Made by a program: the position numbers and the translations under genes. From Winogradskyella sp. (GTDB lineage: Bacteria > Bacteroidota > Bacteroidia > Flavobacteriales > Flavobacteriaceae), in the NCBI RefSeq assembly GCF_003712105.1, contig NZ_RHLG01000001.1, positions 806,001 to 870,000 of the forward strand: a DNA stretch of 64,000 nt, written 5' to 3'. The notes below the pieces were generated by a model. The model was not told the DNA's origin, ran no database searches, and was given only the letters and a program-made list of their open reading frames with translations. Positions 45,620-54,102 of the stretch are shown here, piece by piece (the stretch's first letter is position 1; every line of letters starts with the position of its first letter).

Positions 45620-46768
45620 TTAATTGGATATTTTTTCTAAATAATCCTTAGGTGATAATGACGTACTTTTCTTGAAAGCTCTGTTAAAAGTTGCTTTACT
45701 ATTAAACCCACAATCTAGAGCTATGCCAAGAAGTGTAGTTTTGTTATGCTCTCCATGATCTAGCTTGGTTTTAACTGCTTTAATTCTATGATGATTAACA
45801 AAGTCGTTAAAATTCATATTAAAACCAGAATTAACGGTTGAAGAAACCGTTTTAGTAGTGACATTCAATTCATTTGCGACGTCGGACAAGGTTAATCTTG
45901 GATTTTCAAACAATTTTTGTTGCGTCATTAATTGAGATAGCTTGTCTTTCCATTTTTTATACTCCTTGTCATTTTCTTCGTGTTTTGTTGCGTCTTCTCC
46001 AACACCTATATTTTCTTCAAAAACATTAATAACTTTTAGTTTTTCTCCTTTCAAAGCTATCTGTTTAATGATACTGCTGTAGCCTGTAATTGCGATATAA
46101 TAAAACACAAATGAGAAGGCTATATAATGCCAAAATTGACTTCCAAACTCGCCCCATTCTGGATTAGTTATAAAGAAGACAACACGAAGAACAAGAATAC
46201 CTAAAAAAGCAATCATGAAATTTCTAATCCATTTAAATAATATAGAATCTGCATAACTTACTGTAGCAAAAAGTAATTTTTTATAATTTGAATAATAGCG
46301 CAGGCTTAATACAAGATAAAATGCCATAGATACCAATCCTGTTACTTGATACCAATTTGCCAAATCCTTATCTCTACGAACGGCATAGAAATAATAGTCA
46401 TCTAATATTAGCACATCTGTTACAAAAACTACAAGACTATACATCAAGTATAAAATTGCAGGAATGAAATGAAAATAGTCCTTTTTTGAAAGCTTATAAC
46501 TGCGGTTTAATTGGCTTTTAGAATAAAAATAAACTACTGGACCTATGAGTAGTACCTGCATAAAGGGTATGAAAAACAGAATTTCGGCTGTGTACTCATA
46601 ATTATCAGAATACCAACCTGCGTAGCCTAACATATAAGGGATTAAATACATGGCATACAAAAACAGCAGAAGGCTTAGCCATTTACTTGCTTTATTGTTA
46701 TGAATAATCCCTTTTCTTAATGACAGAAATGAAAAGACAATACCATGAAAAAAGAATATCAACAGCAA
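45620..46768 (-). CDS. Membrane-embedded AraC-family regulator
   Basis: 382 residues from a TTG at 46768. Seven or so membrane helices fill the first 230 residues (e.g. YLVLSLRYYSNY, FLGILVLRVVFFIT), followed by a cytoplasmic AraC HTH pair (LTLSDVANELNVTTKTVSSTV and TTLLGIALDCGFNSKATFNR). The frame stays open a further 23 codons to an ATA at 46837, and the residues there (FPFSFNEKSS) look like the normal N-terminus of this family, so the true start may be non-standard. Membrane AraC proteins sense envelope or membrane signals. The paired serine hydrolases are its likely targets. Confidence 0.85.
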   Translation of the reverse strand: MLLIFFFHGIVFSFLSLRKGIIHNNKASKWLSLLLFLYAMYLIPYMLGYAGWYSDNYEYTAEILFFIPFMQVLLIGPVVYFYSKSQLNRSYKLSKKDYFHFIPAILYLMYSLVVFVTDVLILDDYYFYAVRRDKDLANWYQVTGLVSMAFYLVLSLRYYSNYKKLLFATVSYADSILFKWIRNFMIAFLGILVLRVVFFITNPEWGEFGSQFWHYIAFSFVFYYIAITGYSSIIKQIALKGEKLKVINVFEENIGVGEDATKHEENDKEYKKWKDKLSQLMTQQKLFENPRLTLSDVANELNVTTKTVSSTVNSGFNMNFNDFVNHHRIKAVKTKLDHGEHNKTTLLGIALDCGFNSKATFNRAFKKSTSLSPKDYLEKISN

Positions 46769-46873
46769 TGAGCTTTTTTCATTAAAGCTAAACGGAAAAT
46801 TAAATATTGAATTGATGAGATTGATGATTTTATTTATGATTTAAATTTAATACTATTTTTTTATTTTAGAAAT

Positions 46874-47233
46874 ATGGCAGAGCATAATAAACTTGGTAAA
46901 AAAGGAGAAGAATTAGCAACTAACTTTCTTTTGGAAAAAGGCTATGATATTGTTGAGCGTAATTACCGTTTTGAGAAAGCTGAAGTTGATATAATCGCTC
47001 AAAAAAATGATATTCTAGCAATTATCGAAGTAAAGACACGATCGACCACAGATTATGGCAACCCTCAAGATTTTGTAAAGCCTCAACAAATTAAAAACCT
47101 TGTAAAAGCCGTTGATGAATATGTCAGTGTAAATAATTTAGACGTTGAAGTACGCTTTGATATCATTGCAATAGTTAAGGCAGGAAACAACTATGAAATT
47201 GAGCATCTCGAAGATGCTTTTTACCATTTTTGA
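46874..47233 (+). CDS. YraN family (UPF0102) endonuclease-like protein
   Basis: 119 residues. The PD-(D/E)xK-like core is ERNYRFEKAEVDIIAQKNDI and IIEVKTRS (Asp, Glu and Lys of the nuclease site), with GKKGEELATNFLLEKGYDIV before it. YraN proteins resemble Holliday-junction resolvases, but their role is not settled. It is divergent from the AraC gene. A dispersed extragenic palindrome and the nadD gene follow. Confidence 0.92.
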   Translation: MAEHNKLGKKGEELATNFLLEKGYDIVERNYRFEKAEVDIIAQKNDILAIIEVKTRSTTDYGNPQDFVKPQQIKNLVKAVDEYVSVNNLDVEVRFDIIAIVKAGNNYEIEHLEDAFYHF

Positions 47234-47240
47234 AACCTAG

Positions 47241-47270
47241 TGTCATGCTGAACTTGTTTCAGCATCTCAT
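47241..47270. repeat. Extragenic palindrome of a widespread Bacteroidota type
   Basis: TGTCATGCTGAACTTG and TTTCAGCATCTCAT with core arms ATGCTGAA / TTCAGCAT and a 5-base loop. It closely resembles the GTCATCCTGAACTTGTTTCA family that I recall as a dispersed repeat in Bacteroidota genomes. Only one copy is in the window. It lies between the convergent yraN and nadD genes and may terminate transcription. Confidence 0.6.
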
Positions 47271-47276
47271 AATCTG

Positions 47277-47855
47277 TTATTTATAAAAATTCATTTCGTC
47301 GACATATTCCCATACATGTTCTGGTAACATTGGTCTTACAATTTTCCCTTCTTTAATAGACTTACGAATAAACGTGGAAGAAATTTCCATTATCGGCGCA
47401 TCTACATTATGGATTTTTGGATGCTCAATAAATTGATGCTCTATTTTACCTTCAGAAATCCTTGGATAAACATAGATATTATAGTTGTCTAAAATAATCT
47501 CGTAATTTTTCCACTTATGAAAACTCTTCAAATTGTCTTCACCCATGATTAAAGCAAATTCATGCTCAGGAAATTTTTCATTTAGATACGTGAGTGTGTC
47601 AATAGTATAATTAGGTTCAGGAAGATGAAATTCAATATCACTTGGGCGCAAGTTGCTGTAGTCTTTAGTAGCACGATAGACCATTTCTAACCGTTGATGA
47701 TTATCTAGAAGGCTACTCTTTTTTTTAAATGGACTTAATGGCGTTACAACAAACCATACTTGACTCAAATCACTATGTTGTTGCAAGTGATTTGCAATGG
47801 TAAGGTGCCCAACATGTATTGGATTAAACGTGCCGAAGTAAAGACCAATTTTCAT
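47277..47855 (-). CDS. nadD: Nicotinate-nucleotide adenylyltransferase
   Basis: 192 residues. The nucleotidyltransferase signature is GTFNPIHVGHL (T/HxGH), and the C-terminal SSTFIRKSIKEG carries the SSTxxR motif. It transfers AMP to nicotinate mononucleotide in NAD synthesis. It follows gmk by 43 bases and yicC lies upstream of gmk; the order yicC-gmk-nadD on one strand is common in Flavobacteria and indicates one transcript. Confidence 0.96.
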   Translation of the reverse strand: MKIGLYFGTFNPIHVGHLTIANHLQQHSDLSQVWFVVTPLSPFKKKSSLLDNHQRLEMVYRATKDYSNLRPSDIEFHLPEPNYTIDTLTYLNEKFPEHEFALIMGEDNLKSFHKWKNYEIILDNYNIYVYPRISEGKIEHQFIEHPKIHNVDAPIMEISSTFIRKSIKEGKIVRPMLPEHVWEYVDEMNFYK

Positions 47856-47898
47856 ATATAACTTTAAGTCCTGCCAAAGCAGTAATTAATTTACAATA

Positions 47899-48489
47899 TT
47901 AGGTTTTAATAAATTCTGAAACTAAATCATAAGCGTTTTTAAGCGCTTCTTCAAGATTAGAGTTAACTACAATCTCATCAAATAAAGGGGCAGTGGCTAA
48001 TTCTGCCGGCGCTTTTGCAACACGCATACTTATTTTTTCTTCGCTTTCTTCACCACGATCTTTAAGACGTCTTACGAGCTCATTTAAATCTGGGGGTTTT
48101 ACGAAAATAGCTATGGTTTCCTCTGGGAATTTACGTTTTATACGTAAACCACCAGATACATCAATGTCAAAAATAACGTGCTTACCTTTTGCCCAAATAC
48201 GTTCAACTTCAGATTTTAAAGTGCCATAAAAATTGTCTCTATAGACTTCTTCCCATTCTAAAAACTCGTCGTTTTTAATTTTGGTTTTAAATTCTTTTAA
48301 AGACAAATAATAGTAATCCTTACCTGGTTGTTCGTTACCACGTTTTTCACGGGAGGTCGCAGAAATAGAGAACTCTAAATTAAGTTCTTTTTGTTTTAGC
48401 AAGTGACGTACTATAGTTGTTTTCCCTGAGCCAGATGGTGCTGAGAATACGATAAGTCTACCTTTTTTATTTTCGTTTGTTTTAGACAC
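47899..48489 (-). CDS. gmk: Guanylate kinase
   Basis: 196 residues. P-loop SAPSGSGKTT at about 16-25, GMP-binding SATSREKRGNEQPGKDYYYL and the lid/core residues IFVKPPDLNELVRRLKDRGEE. It phosphorylates GMP to GDP. It is 15 bases downstream of yicC and upstream of nadD in the same operon. Confidence 0.97.
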   Translation of the reverse strand: MSKTNENKKGRLIVFSAPSGSGKTTIVRHLLKQKELNLEFSISATSREKRGNEQPGKDYYYLSLKEFKTKIKNDEFLEWEEVYRDNFYGTLKSEVERIWAKGKHVIFDIDVSGGLRIKRKFPEETIAIFVKPPDLNELVRRLKDRGEESEEKISMRVAKAPAELATAPLFDEIVVNSNLEEALKNAYDLVSEFIKT

Positions 48490-48504
48490 TAATTTTTATG
48501 TTTA

Positions 48505-49365
48505 CTATAGAACATTCAATAATTGTTCCTTAATTTTTTCGAGCTCGTCTTTCATTTGTACAACCAATTTTTGCATTGGTGCATAATTAGATTTAGAACC
48601 TATAGTATTGATTTCTCGTCCTATTTCCTGGGATATAAAACCTAGCTTTTTACCATTAGAATCGTCAGAATTTAAAGTCTTAATAAAGTACTCTAAGTGA
48701 TTATCCAAACGTACTTTTTCTTCGGTTATATCAAATTTCTCAATGTAATAAATTAGCTCTTGTTCGAAACGATTTTCATCAACCTTTTCTTTAATATCGG
48801 CAACACCTTTTTCTAATCTTGCACGCACCCCTTCAATACGTTCTGGATCCATTGTAATGACATCTTTCAATAAACTATTCAACGTATCTATGCGGCTAGT
48901 AAAATCTTGTTTTAGTATAGCGCCTTCATCTTCACGATAAGTCACAATTTTGGCGATAGCATCATCAATAGCCTTAACGATAAGGTTCCATTCTTCTTCA
49001 TTTATATCATCGCGTTCCGTAGTTACAGCATCTGGTAAGCGAATTGCCATTTTAAGCATTTCTGTAGTGTCACCGCCATCAACCACATCTTTAAGTTGCT
49101 TAATGTATTCTTGTACTACAGTTTTGTTAATTTTTGAGCTTGTATCTTCACCTGTAATTTCTACAAAAAGTGAAAAATCTACTTTTCCTCTCACCAAATG
49201 TTTTGCAATAGCTTTTCGGATATCTAACTCTTTTGCTCTATACATAGATGGCATCCGTGCGTTGACATCTAAATTTTTGCTATTCAGTGATTTTAATTCT
49301 ATAGATATTTTTTTGTTTGGGAGCTGAAGTACAGATTTCCCATAACCTGTCATAGATTGTATCAT
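48505..49365 (-). CDS. yicC: YicC family endoribonuclease
   Basis: 286 residues starting MIQSMTGYGKSVLQ, the hallmark YicC start. The C-terminal block LGFISQEIGREINTIGSKSN is also typical. YicC proteins act in RNA turnover and as endoribonucleases, by recent family knowledge. An ATG nine codons upstream is rejected because MIQSMTGYG matches the family. A -7 like TACATTTG (minus strand, 49390-49397) lies about 25 bases upstream. It heads yicC-gmk-nadD. Confidence 0.93.
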   Translation of the reverse strand: MIQSMTGYGKSVLQLPNKKISIELKSLNSKNLDVNARMPSMYRAKELDIRKAIAKHLVRGKVDFSLFVEITGEDTSSKINKTVVQEYIKQLKDVVDGGDTTEMLKMAIRLPDAVTTERDDINEEEWNLIVKAIDDAIAKIVTYREDEGAILKQDFTSRIDTLNSLLKDVITMDPERIEGVRARLEKGVADIKEKVDENRFEQELIYYIEKFDITEEKVRLDNHLEYFIKTLNSDDSNGKKLGFISQEIGREINTIGSKSNYAPMQKLVVQMKDELEKIKEQLLNVL

Positions 49366-49453
49366 TAAAATGATAGTATTAGAGTTGAGCAAATGTACAA
49401 AATAGAACGGTTTTTTAAGTGTATCTTTGCAACCTCAATTAATAAGATTTTTT

Positions 49454-49933
49454 ATGTACAAAAAACAGTTCGAAATTCGTTGGAGCGACGTAGATGCAAA
49501 TGGTCATTTAGCAAATTCTGCTTATACCAACTTTATGAGTCATGCGCGTATGTCTTTTTTTGGTGAGCATGGATTTTCTATGCCCGAAATTAGAAAACAC
49601 AATGTTGGTCCGGTGGTATTCTACGAACACATGTTTTACTTTAAAGAATCTTTTATTGGTGCGCCAATTACTGTAACCATTGAAGTTTCTGGACTAAGTG
49701 AAGATGGGATGTTGTTTATGTTTAAACATAACTTCTACAATGAAAACGGTGACAATTTAGCCTATTGCGAAATGCAAGGCGGTTGGATTGACTTAAAAGA
49801 AAGAAAACTTACGAGTCTTCCACAAGCATTATTAGACCTAGCAGAAAAATTCCCAAAGTCCGAAGATTTTAAAGTATTAACTAAACAAGATACGCGTAAG
49901 CACGGCGTGCGACCAAGACCAATGCAAGCTTAG
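49454..49933 (+). CDS. Acyl-CoA thioesterase (4HBT, hot-dog fold)
   Basis: 159 residues from MYKKQFEIRWSDVDANGHLA. The 4-hydroxybenzoyl-CoA thioesterase pattern is RWSDVDANGHLANSAYTNFMS, with Asp near residue 13 and the helix HARMSFFGEHG. It hydrolyses an acyl-CoA; chain preference unknown. A -7 element TATCTTTG (49422-49429) lies 24 bases before the ATG and shows that an earlier in-frame ATG at 49427 would be too close to the promoter. Confidence 0.9.
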   Translation: MYKKQFEIRWSDVDANGHLANSAYTNFMSHARMSFFGEHGFSMPEIRKHNVGPVVFYEHMFYFKESFIGAPITVTIEVSGLSEDGMLFMFKHNFYNENGDNLAYCEMQGGWIDLKERKLTSLPQALLDLAEKFPKSEDFKVLTKQDTRKHGVRPRPMQA

Positions 49934-49935
49934 AC

Positions 49936-51069
49936 TTACTTATATGGTTTGTGCTGTTTGAATGATTTGATTTTTACGTTTCTAACAAATGGCTTCAAAA
50001 TCTGATTTGGCACATATCTTTTGTGCTTGCAATAACACGTTAAGTTTTTTGGTTTGGCGCCAAGTGTACTTTTAATTTCAGATGCTGTACGTCCTAAATT
50101 TATTTGAGAAGCATTTGTTTCAATACCCAAACGCACATAGTCATTTAAAATCCGTGGATAAATGGCATAGGTTTTATTGTTGCTGTAATCAATACCAATA
50201 AAATGTGCATCTAGATTGGTTTCGTTTTGCATAGCGCTCAAAAAACCAACCAATTTCCCATTGAGAAAATAGCCTTTTACAAAAAACTTATCTGGATACG
50301 TTTCTTTTAAATAGGTATACGTATCAAGATTAAGGATTTGGGCATTAAAATCTGCATTATCTATGGTGTTTTGATATAACGCCTGCAGTGACTCTTTATG
50401 CGTTTTTATATCTTCTTGAGTGAAGAACTTTGCTTCTAAAGATTCACTTTTGGAGTCTGCTTTATTGGCTTTGACTCGGTATTTGGACTTAAGAGCACTT
50501 TTATAATCTTCAAAGGATTTCCATTCAGGTTTGAGCGTAATAATCATATTAGGCTCAACCTGCATAGATGCATAATCATAAGATTTTAAATGGTCTGTGA
50601 TGTAAAGCGACTCGTCTTCAAAATCTTTCACAAAAATAGTTTGTAAGCGTTTTGTTTTTTTAGACAGTTGCTTTACGCCTTCAGCAATGGCCTTAAAAGT
50701 TTCAACTTTAGGCGCTCCTTCTTTTAAGAATGTACCATATTCACCACTTAAAAACACATTACCGCAAAACAATACACGCAGCTGATTATTACAAAACATG
50801 TTATTGACAATGCGTCTTAACCTGGCAGACATTTTTATGTTTTGTGTTATGGTTTCGACACCAATAGTAACAATTTGTGTATTAGCAAATGCTACTGCTT
50901 CGTCGTCTTTGAGAATGAAAATATAATTAAATTCAATATCCGTATTCGCTTTCTCAAATGCACTTAAAAACTCAGGAGAATAGTAAATGTTTGTGCAACA
51001 ATTTACGCTATCCCAATAGGCTTGAGGGATATTATCTACAGTTTTAAATATTTTAGATTTTAAAGCCAA
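49936..51069 (-). CDS. GNAT-fold acyltransferase-like protein (BioF2/FemAB-type)
   Basis: 377 residues. The first half has TIFVKDF and MQVEPNMIITLKPEWKSFED, and YKSALKSKYRVKANKA resembles the FemAB/BioF2-like acetyltransferase group. The C-terminal half has a GNAT-like FVKGYFLNGKLVGFLSAM and NLGRTASEIKSTLGA, the last typical of that group. The substrate is unknown; cell-envelope or small-molecule acylation is inferred. It abuts the EamA transporter gene with no gap and is in one transcript with it and the ArsC-like gene. Confidence 0.75.
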   Translation of the reverse strand: MALKSKIFKTVDNIPQAYWDSVNCCTNIYYSPEFLSAFEKANTDIEFNYIFILKDDEAVAFANTQIVTIGVETITQNIKMSARLRRIVNNMFCNNQLRVLFCGNVFLSGEYGTFLKEGAPKVETFKAIAEGVKQLSKKTKRLQTIFVKDFEDESLYITDHLKSYDYASMQVEPNMIITLKPEWKSFEDYKSALKSKYRVKANKADSKSESLEAKFFTQEDIKTHKESLQALYQNTIDNADFNAQILNLDTYTYLKETYPDKFFVKGYFLNGKLVGFLSAMQNETNLDAHFIGIDYSNNKTYAIYPRILNDYVRLGIETNASQINLGRTASEIKSTLGAKPKNLTCYCKHKRYVPNQILKPFVRNVKIKSFKQHKPYK

Positions 51070-51963
51070 TTAACTTGTCCTTTTTGGTTTTAGCGAAACT
51101 AGATACACACCAGAAAAAATCAATAGCATTGCAACTAACTTTACAACATCTATGACATCTGCGCCCATTACTGTTGCAAACAAACCTGCAATTACAGGTT
51201 GAAGATAGATAAATACACCAACAGTAGATGCTTTTAATTTACTTAATGCATACGGATTTAAAATATAAGTAGCGAAAGTGGCACCTATAATTACAAATCC
51301 AACAGAAAAGTAAACATATGGGGTAAAAGTTTCCCAATGAATTTCCTTAAGTTGATTATAACCAAAAGGAATTACCATAAAACACCCAAATAAAAACAGC
51401 CATTTTATAAATGTAAACGGATGGTATTTTTCGGTCAATTGCTTTATTAAAATAATGTAAATACTATAAGATATGGCATTAATAAAAATGAACGTATTTC
51501 CTAAAACAATGTTATCTCCTTCTCGTGTTGATTCACCAAAAAGGGTAAGTGCTAATGCTCCTGAAAATGCCAAAGTAACGCCAATAACTTTTAGTGTAGT
51601 AATTTTTTCTTTTAATATTAAAGCAGATAATATTAGAATTATAACTGGAGTAATCGTCACAATAGATGCAGCGTGAATTGGCGTGGTTAATTCTAAACCT
51701 TTAAGAAACAAGAGCATGTTTATAGCTACACCAAAAATTGCAGCAGTAAAGAATTTGATGTAGTCTTTGCGTTCAACTTTTTCTTTTGGAAACAAAAAAC
51801 TAAATACCCAAAATAACATGGTAGCACCTACAACTCTTAGTATTACAAAAGCAAAAGGCTTAATGTAATTGTCATTGATTACAATTTTTGCAAAAGTATA
51901 GTTTAGCCCATACAAAAGCTGAACCATAAATAAAGCAAAAATGGCAAAGGCTCTACTATTCAT
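51070..51963 (-). CDS. EamA-family drug/metabolite transporter
   Basis: 297 residues, ten membrane helices in two EamA halves (e.g. VQLLYGLNYTFAKIVIND, HAASIVTITPVIILILSALIL, ISYSIYIILIKQLTEKYHPF, VYFSVGFVIIGATFATYIL). DMT superfamily exporter of amino acids, metabolites or drugs; substrate not predictable. It overlaps the upstream ArsC-like gene by 8 bases and abuts the acyltransferase gene. Confidence 0.9.
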   Translation of the reverse strand: MNSRAFAIFALFMVQLLYGLNYTFAKIVINDNYIKPFAFVILRVVGATMLFWVFSFLFPKEKVERKDYIKFFTAAIFGVAINMLLFLKGLELTTPIHAASIVTITPVIILILSALILKEKITTLKVIGVTLAFSGALALTLFGESTREGDNIVLGNTFIFINAISYSIYIILIKQLTEKYHPFTFIKWLFLFGCFMVIPFGYNQLKEIHWETFTPYVYFSVGFVIIGATFATYILNPYALSKLKASTVGVFIYLQPVIAGLFATVMGADVIDVVKLVAMLLIFSGVYLVSLKPKRTS

Positions 51964-52309
51964 GTATAGCTTGTTTTGCTGCTTCTACCACTTTTTTAGA
52001 GTTGCCAACAAAAATTTGATTTCCAAATAAAATTACTGGTCGCTTTAAAAAAGTATAGTGCTCTAAAATGTATTTTTTGTAATCTTCTTCTGTGAGCGAT
52101 TTATTCTTTAAGTCCAATTCTTTATACAAGCGAGCGCGCTTACTAAATAAGCCTTCGTAACTATTGGTTAGGCTTCGCATTTCTTCAATTTGGGTTTCAG
52201 TAATTGTCTCGGTTTTAATATCCTGAAGTATAAACTCTGAAGGTAAATCAATGTCATTTATAATGCGTTTGCAGGTGTCGCAAGTACTTAAATAATATAT
52301 TTTTTTCAT
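51956..52309 (-). CDS. ArsC/Spx-family thioredoxin-like protein
   Basis: 117 residues from MKKIYYLSTCDTCKRIINDI. The CxxC at 10-13 (CDTC) and the thioredoxin-like core with IKTETITETQIEEM and LKRPVILFGNQIFVGNSKK match the arsenate reductase/Spx/YffB group. Without ars neighbours, arsenate reduction is only one possibility; YffB-like glutathione- or thiol-dependent reductase is equally likely. An upstream ATG at 52351 gives a poor N-terminus and is not used. Confidence 0.87.
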   Translation of the reverse strand: MKKIYYLSTCDTCKRIINDIDLPSEFILQDIKTETITETQIEEMRSLTNSYEGLFSKRARLYKELDLKNKSLTEEDYKKYILEHYTFLKRPVILFGNQIFVGNSKKVVEAAKQAIHE

Positions 52310-52391
52310 CCTTAAAGAATCACGAAATTTGTACTTACAAAGAAACTTCATTTCAAATTAAAACAAGTTACATTTAGTAAAAAATTAAATA

Positions 52392-52847
52392 ATGCTTTAC
52401 GATATTGATATCACTAGAAAAAACAGAAAAATATTTGAATCTTTTATAGACAGACTAACGCTCGAGCAACTAAACAAAGTTCCGCAAGGATTTAAAAATA
52501 GTATTATTTGGAATATTGCTCATACAGTTGTGACACAACAAATTTTGATATATCGTTTATCTAATTTGCCAATGAATTTAGCTCAAGATTACATAGATAG
52601 ATACAAGAAAGGGACAAAACATGAGACTGATTTTAATCAATCAGAGATTGATTATCTTAAAAGTATTTTGTTCTCTACGAATGACCAAATAGAAACGGAT
52701 TATCTTAATGGAAGTTTTAAAACATTTACTGAATATACTGTGTCTACAGGAAGTACACTAACGAATGCAGAAGAAGCAATGGCATTTAATAATTTTCACG
52801 AAGGCATTCATCTTGGTTATATTATGGCCTTAGTAAAATCAATATAG
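52392..52847 (+). CDS. DinB-family protein
   Basis: 151 residues, four-helix bundle. Metal-binding histidines fit the DinB pattern: His in IIWNIAHTVVTQQ (about residue 43) and the pair in NFHEGIHLGYIMAL (about residues 135-139). DinB proteins bind divalent metal and often transfer thiols; the specific role is unknown. It is four bases upstream of an antiporter gene and so is probably co-transcribed with it. Confidence 0.85.
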   Translation: MLYDIDITRKNRKIFESFIDRLTLEQLNKVPQGFKNSIIWNIAHTVVTQQILIYRLSNLPMNLAQDYIDRYKKGTKHETDFNQSEIDYLKSILFSTNDQIETDYLNGSFKTFTEYTVSTGSTLTNAEEAMAFNNFHEGIHLGYIMALVKSI

Positions 52848-52851
52848 CATT

Positions 52852-54102
52852 ATGGATTACTTTAGTATCGCATCAGGGCTTGTAGTTATTTCTGCACTTT
52901 TTGGGTATCTTAATGTTAAGTTTTTAAAATTACCAATAACCATTGGTCTAATGGTTATTACCCTTCTTTTTACACTCTTTGCCGTAATCATTGGACAGTT
53001 TGATGATACTATTCTACTTACTGAAAAGGCTTTTATCTCTAGCATTAATTTTGAAGCATTATTGCTAGATGTTATGTTAAGTTTTCTTCTTTTTGCTGGA
53101 GCTTTGCATACCAATTTTGAACAGCTTAAAGTACAGCGATGGCCAATTTTGGTGTTTGCAACTTTGGGTGTCTTATGCTCTACGGTGCTGGTAGCTGCAA
53201 TAATGTATCCGTTGCTTACGTCTCTTGGCTTTAATGTCTCATTTGTTAACTGCTTATTATTTGGAGCTTTAATTTCGCCAACAGACCCAATTGCTGTTTT
53301 AGGAATATTGAAAAGAGTTGGAGCTCCAAAAAAGCTAGAAACCAAAATTGTTGGTGAATCCTTATTTAATGATGGTGTTGGAGTAGTAGTCTTTTTAACA
53401 ATTTACGCCATTGCAAAACAACCAAATGCAGCAGTAGATGTTTCAGAAATTGCGACATTGTTTATTCAAGAAGTTGGTGGTGGAATTTTACTTGGTGGTG
53501 CATTGGGTTGGGTAACATACCGATTAATGAAATCGATAGACAATTATGAGATAGAAGTCATTCTCACATTAGCAGCCGTTATGGGAGGCACAGTAATAGC
53601 ACATAAGTTACATTTATCTGCACCGTTAGCCATGGTTACTGCAGGCTTGGTAGTAGGTAATGATACGATTAGAGAAACATCAATGTCCGAAATTACAGAA
53701 GCATATGTCGACAAGTTTTGGGAATTGATAGATGTATTACTTAATACTATACTTTTTGTAATGATAGGTATGGAAATGCTAGTGCTAACTTTAAACTTAG
53801 ACTATATATACGCCGGGTTATTAGCCATCCCAATAATTTTATTATGTAGATACATATCCTTGTTTTTACCAATTAAGTTTTATGCAAAACGATTGAATTT
53901 CGCACCAAAAACAACATTGATTATGACTTGGGGCGGCCTACGTGGCGGAATATCAATAGCACTGGCTTTAAGCCTAACATCAGAAATGGATAAGGACCTT
54001 TTTCTCGTAATTACATATATAGTAGTCATAGTGTCAATAATCGGACAAGGACTAACTGTTGGACCAATTATTAGAAAAATAACAGAACGGTTTTCTAATT
54101 AA
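52852..54102 (+). CDS. Sodium/proton antiporter (CPA1/NhaP type)
   Basis: 416 residues, about 12 membrane helices. Conserved CPA1 segments are FGALISPTDPIAVLGILKRVG, the ion-site helix GESLFNDGVGVVVFLTIY (Asn-Asp pair) and WGGLRGGISIALALSL near the C-terminus. It exports Na+ or K+ in exchange for protons, important for a marine cell. No C-terminal TrkA-C or CBS domain is present. Its stop overlaps the convergent lipoprotein gene by four bases. Confidence 0.94.
   Translation: MDYFSIASGLVVISALFGYLNVKFLKLPITIGLMVITLLFTLFAVIIGQFDDTILLTEKAFISSINFEALLLDVMLSFLLFAGALHTNFEQLKVQRWPILVFATLGVLCSTVLVAAIMYPLLTSLGFNVSFVNCLLFGALISPTDPIAVLGILKRVGAPKKLETKIVGESLFNDGVGVVVFLTIYAIAKQPNAAVDVSEIATLFIQEVGGGILLGGALGWVTYRLMKSIDNYEIEVILTLAAVMGGTVIAHKLHLSAPLAMVTAGLVVGNDTIRETSMSEITEAYVDKFWELIDVLLNTILFVMIGMEMLVLTLNLDYIYAGLLAIPIILLCRYISLFLPIKFYAKRLNFAPKTTLIMTWGGLRGGISIALALSLTSEMDKDLFLVITYIVVIVSIIGQGLTVGPIIRKITERFSN

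Noticed and set aside
52857..53345. 162-residue minus-strand frame opposite the antiporter gene
   Set aside because: Antisense shadow of a clear membrane transporter with intact motifs; no independent start or family signal.
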